A stretch of DNA of 5,119 nt, from assembly GCA_964567475.1 (NCBI GenBank), contig CAZMMV010000093.1, positions 1-5,119 of the forward strand. The letters run 5' to 3'. The stretch is from CAZMMV01 sp964567475. GTDB taxonomy: Bacteria; Bacillota; Clostridia; Tissierellales; Tissierellaceae. Made by a program: the position numbers and the translations under genes. Position 1 is the stretch's first letter. Each line of letters begins with the position of its first letter. The notes beneath the pieces are model-generated. The model had not been told where the DNA came from and did no database searches. It was given only the letters and a program-made list of their open reading frames with translations. Below, one piece after another: positions 1-5,119 of this stretch.

Positions 1-552
1 ATATTCTATAAGAAATCAGGTGGTGGAGTAACTTTATCAGGTGGTGAAGCTTTATTGCAAGGAGATTTCTCTTTACAGGTGCTAAAAAGATGTAAAGAGT
101 TACAAATTCCAACTACAATTGAAACTTGTGGATATTTTGATGGAAATATAATAGAAGAGATTTCACAATATCTGGATTTAATTTATTTTGATATAAAACA
201 TATAGATCCTGAAAAACATAAAATGTATACTGGGGTTTCTAATGAAAAAATACTTGAAAATCTAAAGACTTTTGACAGTATGAGAAAAGACATAATTGTT
301 CGTGTAGCTATAATTCCAACTTATAATGATAGTGATGAAAATATAAAGAAGATAGCTGAATTCTGTCTTTCCTTGAAATCAGTAAAGAAAATCGAATTAC
401 TGCCATATCACGGCTTAGGGGAATACAAGTATAGGTCTCTTGGCAGACAATATAAGTTATCTGAACTTAAAGAACCAGATCTTGAAACAATGAATAGATT
501 ACGTGATATCGTAATTGATACAGGAGTAGATTGTAAGGTAGTTATTGCTTAG
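1..552 (+). CDS. Glycyl radical enzyme activating enzyme (radical SAM, PflA-like), 3' part
   Basis: This is the C-terminal 183 residues of a radical-SAM activase. Such enzymes reductively cleave S-adenosylmethionine to abstract hydrogen from the conserved glycine of a partner GRE. The frame is open from base 1, so the gene begins upstream; the CX3CX2C iron-sulfur motif and any ferredoxin insert are outside the window. Visible family motifs, numbered from the window edge, are GGGVTLSGGEA at 7-17 (SAM-binding, with Ala where Pro is usual after SGGE), IETCGYF, YFDIKHID near 62-69, TGVSNEKILENL, IPTYND near 105-110 and LLPYHGLGEYKY near 133-144. The stop lies 66 bases before the ATG of a GRE on the same strand, so that GRE is its likely substrate protein. 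The family call is very secure; pairing with this GRE is inferred from adjacency. An in-frame TTG at 55 is not a real start, because conserved sequence lies upstream of it. Confidence 0.93.
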   Translation: MFYKKSGGGVTLSGGEALLQGDFSLQVLKRCKELQIPTTIETCGYFDGNIIEEISQYLDLIYFDIKHIDPEKHKMYTGVSNEKILENLKTFDSMRKDIIVRVAIIPTYNDSDENIKKIAEFCLSLKSVKKIELLPYHGLGEYKYRSLGRQYKLSELKEPDLETMNRLRDIVIDTGVDCKVVIA

Positions 553-605
553 TAATTAGTATGGCTTGTGTCTATATTAATTTTAAAATTTAGTATAATA
601 TAATT

Positions 606-611
606 GGGAGG
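606..611 (+). promoter_or_regulatory. Ribosome binding site that fixes the GRE start
   Basis: GGGAGG lies 7 bases before ATG 619. The frame also opens at TTG 604, but that codon overlaps this Shine-Dalgarno sequence and would add five unconserved residues, so ATG 619 is chosen. Confidence 0.85.
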
Positions 612-618
612 TTATTTT

Positions 619-2979
619 ATGTTAACAGAAAGAGTAAGTAATTTAAAAGAACAACTTCGTTCAACAAAACCTAGTATATGTGTAGAAAGAGCTAAATTAG
701 CCACAGAAGCATATAAGAAGTTCTTTAACGAACCACCTGCACTATTTCGTGCACATTTACTAGAATATCTATTAGAGAATAAAAAAATAACTATTAATGA
801 AGGAGAATTAATAGTAGGTAATTTAGGTAGTAAATACAGAAGTGCTCCTGTATTCCCGGAGTATGGTGCAAGTTGGATAATTGAAGATATAGACAAATTT
901 GTAACCAGAGGAACAGATCCTTTAGATATTTCTGATGATGAAAAAGAAGAATTATTAGAAATTCTAAAAGATTGGGAAGGTAAAGGTTTTGCTGAAATAT
1001 CAGAATCATACCTTGATGAGAGGACTTTAGAGGCAGAAGAGGCAGGAGTTTTAACTGTAGGATCTAGGATAACTTCTACTGGACATGTTGTTCCAAACTA
1101 TAAGAAGTTACTTGATATAGGTTTAGTTGGTATAATAAAACAAGCAAAGGAAGAAAAGGCAAAGATAGGACGTAGGACTCATGAAAATCAAGCAAAGTTT
1201 GACTTCTTAGATGGAGCAATAATTACCTGTGAGAGTGCAATTAAATTTGCCGAAAGATTTGCAGATGAAGCACAAGCATTAAGTTTAAAGACTGATGATC
1301 CAGTTAGAAAGAAAGAATTGGAAGAGATGGCAGATGTATGTAGAAATGTACCAAGAAATGCACCAAAAAGTTTCCACGAAGCTCTACAATTCCAGTGGTT
1401 TATACATCTTATAATGCAGATTGAAACTAATGGGCACTCAATAGGAATAGGAAGATTTGACCAACATATGTATAAATTTTATAAGAAAGATATTGATGAG
1501 GGCAAGATAACAGAAGAAGAAGCAGTGGAACTTATACAATGTCTATGGATAAAATTGACTGAATTATTGAAAATAAGAGATAGCTTTGAAGCAGAAGCCT
1601 TTGCAGGATATCCATTATGGCAAAATATGGCCGTTGGTGGTCAGACAACAGATGGACGAGATGCAACAAATGAACTATCCTTTGCTATTCTAGATGCATA
1701 CCGTGGTGTACAGACAGTACAACCTTCATGTTCATTTAGATATCATGATAATATTGATAGGGAATTCTTCCGTAAAGCCTTAAAGATGTCCCAAGATGGT
1801 TTGGCAATGCCAGCATTTTATAATGACAAGCTTGTTATTCCAATGGTATTAGCTAAGGGTGCAACAATTGAGGAAGCTAGGGATTGGAGTATTGAAGGAT
1901 GTGTGGAACCATATGTAACTGGTAAGACAGATGGTAGACCAGTTGTTGGTTATATTAATGGATTAAAGATTGTTGAGTTAATACTTAATAATGGTGTTGA
2001 CCCAATGACAGGAAAACAAATTGGACTTAAAACAGGAGACCTAGAGTCCTTCAAAAATATAGAAGATTTAATGGAAGCATTTGAAATACAACTTAAATAC
2101 TTTATAGAGCTTATGCTTGATGGATACAATATAGTAGGCTCATTGCACGCAACAAGACTTCCAGCAGTATTTGCATCAGTAACAGTTGATGACTGTATAG
2201 CAAAAGGTAAGTCACTTCAAGAAGGTGGAGCAAAATATAATTTCTCTGCAGCATTTATCACTGCATTAGCAAATACAGTTGATGCTTTAGCAGCAATAGA
2301 AACTATAGTTTTCCAAGACAAAAAAATAGGCCTAGAGGAACTTAATGAAATATTAAAGAATAACTTTGAAGGTCAAGAAAGAATTAGACAATTATTATTG
2401 AACAAGGCACCTAAATATGGTAATGATAATGATTTTGTTGATGGATTAGGTAGAAGAATTCTTGCAATGTATAATCAAGAACTAGGAAATTATAAGGATT
2501 CAAGAGGTGGAAGATATATCCTAACGGTTTTATCTACATCATTTAATGTTTTACAAGGTAAGTGTACAGGAGCTACTCCTGACGGACGTAAAGCATTAGA
2601 ACCAACATCGGATAATGCATCACCTTATGCTGGTAGAGATATAAATGGACCAACTTCAGTAATCAAATCTGCTTCTAAGTTAGATCAGATGAATTGTTTA
2701 GCTGGAGCATTATTAAACCTAAAGTTTGATTCTAATATCATTAAAGGTGAAAAAGGATTAGATATACTAGGAGATGTAGTAGAGTCATACTTTGATATAA
2801 TGGGTGAGCATATCCAATTTAACGTTGCTAGTGCGGAAACATTAATAGCTGCACAAGATAATCCAGAGGAATATAGAAATCTAATGGTAAGGGTAGCAGG
2901 TTATTCAGCATATTTCACAGAGCTTGATAAAGATGTACAAGATAATATTATTCAAAGAACAGCTCATACAAAATGCTAA
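619..2979 (+). CDS. Glycyl radical enzyme, glycerol/hydroxyproline dehydratase-like (PFL superfamily)
   Basis: A complete 786-residue cytosolic GRE, close to the length of glycerol dehydratase and HypD (both just under 790) and shorter than the arylacetate decarboxylases. The PFL-like barrel covers roughly residues 10-640 and the C-terminal glycine-radical domain roughly 660-780. Key residues are Cys428 and Glu430 in GCVEP (thiyl cysteine and likely general base), Gly761 in RVAGYSA (radical site), His156 in STGHVVP, and NGHS at 271-274. The GCVE motif and lack of a Cys-Cys pair argue against a true pyruvate formate-lyase and fit an eliminase or dehydratase. NGHS and the N-terminal half resemble B12-independent glycerol/propanediol dehydratases. 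The stretch after the cysteine (NNGVDP, then GLKTGD) and the C-terminus also resemble HypD. The upstream activase and a proC downstream hint at hydroxyproline dehydration, but no microcompartment or diol genes are visible to decide. Family certain, substrate unknown. The protein ends in a terminal Cys and three consecutive in-frame stops. Confidence 0.93.
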   Translation: MLTERVSNLKEQLRSTKPSICVERAKLATEAYKKFFNEPPALFRAHLLEYLLENKKITINEGELIVGNLGSKYRSAPVFPEYGASWIIEDIDKFVTRGTDPLDISDDEKEELLEILKDWEGKGFAEISESYLDERTLEAEEAGVLTVGSRITSTGHVVPNYKKLLDIGLVGIIKQAKEEKAKIGRRTHENQAKFDFLDGAIITCESAIKFAERFADEAQALSLKTDDPVRKKELEEMADVCRNVPRNAPKSFHEALQFQWFIHLIMQIETNGHSIGIGRFDQHMYKFYKKDIDEGKITEEEAVELIQCLWIKLTELLKIRDSFEAEAFAGYPLWQNMAVGGQTTDGRDATNELSFAILDAYRGVQTVQPSCSFRYHDNIDREFFRKALKMSQDGLAMPAFYNDKLVIPMVLAKGATIEEARDWSIEGCVEPYVTGKTDGRPVVGYINGLKIVELILNNGVDPMTGKQIGLKTGDLESFKNIEDLMEAFEIQLKYFIELMLDGYNIVGSLHATRLPAVFASVTVDDCIAKGKSLQEGGAKYNFSAAFITALANTVDALAAIETIVFQDKKIGLEELNEILKNNFEGQERIRQLLLNKAPKYGNDNDFVDGLGRRILAMYNQELGNYKDSRGGRYILTVLSTSFNVLQGKCTGATPDGRKALEPTSDNASPYAGRDINGPTSVIKSASKLDQMNCLAGALLNLKFDSNIIKGEKGLDILGDVVESYFDIMGEHIQFNVASAETLIAAQDNPEEYRNLMVRVAGYSAYFTELDKDVQDNIIQRTAHTKC

Positions 2980-3013
2980 TAGTAGCATAATTTAATTTGT
3001 AATATATTTATAT

Positions 3014-3070
3014 AAGAATAGGAAACCTCAGTTGGATAAAATCAGAGAATGAGGTTTCCAAATTCTTTTT
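3014..3070 (+). terminator. Rho-independent terminator after the GRE gene
   Basis: A perfect 10-bp stem pairs GGAAACCTCA (3021-3030) with TGAGGTTTCC (3050-3059) around a 19-base loop. Beyond a small internal loop it extends by 6 bp, AAGAAT (3014-3019) with ATTCTT (3062-3067). A T run follows at 3066-3070, then more T-rich sequence. It should end the activase-GRE transcript and separate it from aroE-proC, although partial read-through is possible. Confidence 0.85.
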
Positions 3071-3087
3071 ATTTTATATTTTTTTAT

Positions 3088-3093
3088 TATAAT
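3088..3093 (+). promoter_or_regulatory. Possible -10 box for aroE-proC
   Basis: A perfect TATAAT lies between the upstream terminator and the aroE ribosome binding site, where a new promoter would be needed. No convincing -35 is seen; the region about 17-19 bases upstream is only T-rich. The implied leader would be short, about 15 bases. In such AT-rich DNA this could be chance. Confidence 0.3.
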
Positions 3094-3100
3094 GCTAGGA

Positions 3101-3107
3101 AAAGGAG
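3101..3107 (+). promoter_or_regulatory. Ribosome binding site that fixes the aroE start
   Basis: AAAGGAG lies 7 bases before ATG 3115. The in-frame ATG at 3109 is only one base away from it, and the in-frame ATG at 3049 lies inside the terminator hairpin, so both are rejected as starts. Confidence 0.8.
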
Positions 3108-3114
3108 AATGACA

Positions 3115-3978
3115 ATGGATACGAGAGTAAAGGGAGATACCAAACTTTTTGCAAGTATCGGAGATCCTGTTAAGCATAGCTTATCCCCTCAGATACATAA
3201 TAGTATATTTAGCTTAAATAATTTAAATAATCTTCACATGGTTCTTAAAATCCAGGAAGAAGAGCTAGAAAAATATCTGATATTGCTCAGACAAAATTTT
3301 ACAGGTTTAAGTGTTACTAAGCCTCATAAACAAAATATAATAAAGTACTTAGATGAGATAGATGAAGATGCAGATAAGTTCAAATCCGTCAATACTATAA
3401 AAATTGAAGATGGTTTATTGAAAGGATATAGTACTGATGGTTATGGATTTATAAAGGCTTTAGAATTACATGATATAGATATAAAGGATAAAGATATTCT
3501 TTTGATAGGAGCAGGTGGAGCTGCAAGTGTTATTAGCTTCGAAATATTGCGTCTAGGAGGCAATCTCACTATTACCAATAGAACCATAGATAAGGCAGTT
3601 GAATTAAAAGAGGATCTTTCCAAATATTATGATTCAAATAAGATTAATATATGCAAAAAGGAAGACTTGGATTGTGGTTATTTTGGAATAATAAATGCAA
3701 CACCAATTGGTATGTATCCAAATATTGGGGAATCACCTATTAAAGAAGATATTATAGAAGGAACTAATTTTGTATTTGATTTAATATACAATCCAGAAAG
3801 TACTTTGTTGTTGGATTATTCAAAAAAATATGGCTGCAAATCTATAAATGGACTTTCTATGTTGTTTTATCAGGGTGTTAGGGCTCAGGAGATTTGGACA
3901 GATATAAAATTAGATGAAAAAGTTTTGCTTGACATTAAAGAAGAAATTGAAGACTATATTAGGAAGGTAAATGAATAA
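3115..3978 (+). CDS. aroE: Shikimate dehydrogenase family protein (AroE)
   Basis: 287 residues, slightly longer than typical AroE. The family reduces 3-dehydroshikimate to shikimate with NADPH in the chorismate pathway. The substrate domain shows GDPVKHSLSP (Ser22, Ser24), SVTKPHK with catalytic Lys72, SVNTI (Asn93) and STDG with catalytic Asp108. The nucleotide domain shows GAGGAA at 132-137 and NRT at 155-157, the latter typical of NADP use, then NATPIGM at 194-200, and GLSMLFYQ with Gln253 near the end. Two positions that are usually Asn, in NVTxPHK and NTDG, are Ser here (Ser66, Ser106). The catalytic Lys-Asp pair is intact, so an active enzyme is expected, though quinate-type or other relatives cannot be excluded. 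It is 23 bases upstream of proC and probably cotranscribed with it. It follows a terminator, so it is probably not expressed strictly with the GRE. Confidence 0.88.
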   Translation: MDTRVKGDTKLFASIGDPVKHSLSPQIHNSIFSLNNLNNLHMVLKIQEEELEKYLILLRQNFTGLSVTKPHKQNIIKYLDEIDEDADKFKSVNTIKIEDGLLKGYSTDGYGFIKALELHDIDIKDKDILLIGAGGAASVISFEILRLGGNLTITNRTIDKAVELKEDLSKYYDSNKINICKKEDLDCGYFGIINATPIGMYPNIGESPIKEDIIEGTNFVFDLIYNPESTLLLDYSKKYGCKSINGLSMLFYQGVRAQEIWTDIKLDEKVLLDIKEEIEDYIRKVNE

Positions 3979-3989
3979 ATATAAAAAAT

Positions 3990-3994
3990 GGGAG
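3990..3994 (+). promoter_or_regulatory. proC ribosome binding site
   Basis: GGGAG lies 7 bases before ATG 4002 in the 23-base gap after aroE. It supports that start and independent translation of proC on a shared mRNA. Confidence 0.7.
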
Positions 3995-4001
3995 TGAAGA
4001 T

Positions 4002-4817
4002 ATGGATAAAAAGATAGGATTTATAGGTGCTGGGAATATGGCTAAAGCAATGATGTTTGGGATACTAGAAGCTGGGCTAGTTTCACCAGAAAATATAATG
4101 GCATCATCAAAGACAAAAAAGACAATTACTAATATTGAAAAAGAATTAAAAGTCAAAACTAGCTTAGATAATAAAAAAGTAGCTGAATTTTCAGACTACC
4201 TAGTACTAGCTGTTAAGCCTTATCAGTATAATGATGTACTAAAGGAAATAAAAAATTCAATTAAAAAAGACAGTATAATTCTAGTGATAGCAGCAGGAAT
4301 AAGTATTGAATACATGAAAAAAGCTTTGAGTGAAAATCAAATAGTGGTGAAAACTATGCCTAATACTCCTGCAATGGTAAGAGAAGGAATTACAGCTATA
4401 GGTTTTGATAATAAAATAAACCAGCTTGAAAAAGAGGAAGTAATAAGCATCTTTGAGAGTTTTGGAAGGGTAGAAGAGTTAGCTGAAGACTTAATGGATG
4501 CATTTTCAACTATAGCAGGATCCTCTCCTGCCTATATATATATGATGATAGAAGCCATGGGAGAAGGAGGAGTTCTTCAGGGAATTCCGAGAAAACAATC
4601 CTATAGTATAGCGGCTCAAGCAGTATTAGGGGCAGCTAAGATGGTATTAGAAACGGATATTCATCCAGCAGAGCTGAAAGATAATGTATGCTCTCCAGGA
4701 GGAACAACTATACAAGCAGTGGCTAAATTAGAGGAAAAAGGATTTAGGTCATCTGTCATAGAGGCAATCAGAGTATGTGGTGATAAATCAAGGGAATTAA
4801 CAAATAGTAATAAATAG
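4002..4817 (+). CDS. proC: Pyrroline-5-carboxylate reductase
   Basis: A complete 271-residue cytosolic enzyme of normal family length. It reduces 1-pyrroline-5-carboxylate to L-proline with NAD(P)H, the last step of proline synthesis and also the step after HypD in hydroxyproline use. An N-terminal Rossmann fold opens with IGFIGAGNMAKAM at 5-17. SSKTKK near 35-40 follows the second strand and is compatible with NADPH. Then come LAVKPYQ (69-75) and TMPNTPAMVREGI (118-130). The C-terminal dimerisation and substrate domain contains AGSSPAYIYMMIEA (172-185; the family usually has GSGPAY), AAQAVLGAAKMVLE and LKDNVCSPGGTT (225-236), the P5CR signature. It sits 23 bases after aroE, probably in one operon, and is followed by a strong hairpin. 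Whether its role is biosynthetic or catabolic cannot be decided from sequence; many clostridia carry more than one proC. Confidence 0.96.
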   Translation: MDKKIGFIGAGNMAKAMMFGILEAGLVSPENIMASSKTKKTITNIEKELKVKTSLDNKKVAEFSDYLVLAVKPYQYNDVLKEIKNSIKKDSIILVIAAGISIEYMKKALSENQIVVKTMPNTPAMVREGITAIGFDNKINQLEKEEVISIFESFGRVEELAEDLMDAFSTIAGSSPAYIYMMIEAMGEGGVLQGIPRKQSYSIAAQAVLGAAKMVLETDIHPAELKDNVCSPGGTTIQAVAKLEEKGFRSSVIEAIRVCGDKSRELTNSNK

Positions 4818-4822
4818 GAGAT

Positions 4823-4870
4823 ATAAATAGGATTATCTTACATGATTGAATGTATGATAATCCTATTTAT
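4823..4870. terminator. Long hairpin between convergent genes, probable bidirectional terminator
   Basis: A perfect 15-bp stem (4823-4837 with 4856-4870) continues, after one T-T mismatch, into 5 more pairs (4839-4843 with 4850-4854) around a 6-base loop. It begins 5 bases after the proC stop and ends 10 bases from the stop of the facing gene, the usual place for a shared terminator. Neither flank has a long T tract, so efficiency is uncertain. Confidence 0.75.
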
Positions 4871-4880
4871 TAATATATGG

Positions 4881-5119
4881 TTAAAAGGCCCAGTTACCAT
4901 CTTTAAATACTTCTATTTTTTCTCCACTTTCAGTTACACCAACTATATTCATATCCTTAGAACCTATCATAAAGTCAACATGAGTTAGTGAGTTATTTAC
5001 TCCATGAGCTTCTAGTTCTTCATCAGACATTTTGCTTCCGTCTTCAATATTAGTAGGATATGCTTTACCAAATGCAAAGTGACAGCTAGCATTTTCGTCA
5101 AATAATGTATTTTTAAATA
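4881..5119 (-). CDS. M29 family metallo-aminopeptidase (AmpS/PepS/AmpT type), C-terminal part
   Basis: Reading the minus strand gives the last 78 residues, ending DGNWAF and a TAA stop (4881-4883); the rest of the gene lies beyond the window. The family removes N-terminal amino acids from peptides in the cytosol using a two-metal centre. Visible motifs are TLFDENASCHFAFGKAYP, which holds a metal-ligand His and, seven residues on, the conserved Tyr, and GVNNSLTHVDFMIGS, whose His-X-Asp supplies further metal ligands. The IVGVTESG segment and the DGNWAF end also match the usual M29 C-terminus. It converges on proC and is a separate transcription unit. A peptidase fits a peptide- or amino-acid-fermenting organism, but no functional link to the other genes is shown. 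Confidence 0.9.
   Translation of the reverse strand, partial: FKNTLFDENASCHFAFGKAYPTNIEDGSKMSDEELEAHGVNNSLTHVDFMIGSKDMNIVGVTESGEKIEVFKDGNWAF

Noticed and set aside
55..57. TTG at 55 as the start of a short activase
   Set aside because: The conserved GGGVTLSGGE motif lies in frame upstream, so the gene simply begins before the window.
579..590. 12-base AATTTTAAAATT palindrome as an operator
   Set aside because: A low-complexity AT palindrome is expected by chance in such AT-rich intergenic DNA, and no second copy is seen in the window.
594..599. TATAAT upstream of the GRE as a promoter
   Set aside because: No -35 sits at proper spacing (TTGTGT at 566-571 is 22 bases away), and the predicted start would fall on the ribosome binding site. 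The GRE is more likely cotranscribed with the activase.
604..618. TTG at 604 as the GRE start
   Set aside because: It overlaps the GGGAGG ribosome binding site, which is properly spaced for ATG 619, and adds only five unconserved residues.
612..1009. Minus-strand open frames inside the GRE gene (also 3441-3623 and 3959-4156)
   Set aside because: They lie antisense to conserved coding sequence, show no recognisable motifs, and are composition shadows of the real genes.
619..2979. Annotating the GRE as pyruvate formate-lyase
   Set aside because: PFL uses an adjacent Cys-Cys pair at the active site; this protein has the GCVE motif of eliminase-type GREs.
3049..3114. ATG at 3049 (or 3109) as the aroE start
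   Set aside because: 3049 lies in the right arm of the terminator hairpin and encodes a Phe/Tyr-rich stretch unlike AroE. 3109 is one base from the ribosome binding site. ATG 3115 has ideal spacing.

Overview
The window is AT-rich, tightly packed bacterial DNA. It has strong GGGAGG/AAAGGAG-type ribosome binding sites, AT-biased codons and an oxygen-sensitive glycyl radical enzyme (GRE) next to its radical-SAM activase. Together these point to an anaerobic, low-GC Firmicute, most likely a clostridial or Tissierella-like amino-acid or peptide fermenter. The organism is inferred, not proven.

Layout: (1) 1-552 (+) is the 3' part of a GRE-activating enzyme, cut by the window edge. (2) 619-2979 (+) is a complete 786-residue GRE of the glycerol dehydratase / hydroxyproline dehydratase side of the PFL superfamily, with catalytic Cys428, Glu430 and radical Gly761. 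It ends in three in-frame stop codons and is followed by a strong intrinsic terminator (3014-3070). (3) 3115-3978 (+) encodes a shikimate dehydrogenase-family protein (AroE), and 23 bases later 4002-4817 (+) encodes pyrroline-5-carboxylate reductase (ProC). These two look like a separate transcription unit. (4) A long hairpin at 4823-4870 divides proC from a convergent minus-strand gene, 4881-5119, which is the C-terminal end of an M29 metallo-aminopeptidase that runs off the window.

How they may work together: the activase installs the glycyl radical on the GRE. A GRE with ProC close by recalls the known hydroxyproline pathway, in which HypD dehydrates trans-4-hydroxy-L-proline to pyrroline-5-carboxylate and ProC reduces that to proline, a Stickland electron acceptor. 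An aminopeptidase would suit an organism that lives on peptides. However, the GRE pocket carries a glycerol-dehydratase-like Asn-Gly-His-Ser motif where I recall HypD having Trp-Asp, and a terminator separates it from aroE-proC. The substrate is therefore open, and this is the main question in the window. AroE sits unexpectedly between the two and has Ser in place of two usually conserved Asn residues of the shikimate pocket.

No CRISPR array, insertion sequence, tRNA, rRNA or riboswitch is apparent, and no intergenic gap exceeds about 135 bases. Apart from the uncertain GRE substrate, I see no evidence of a wholly new system.
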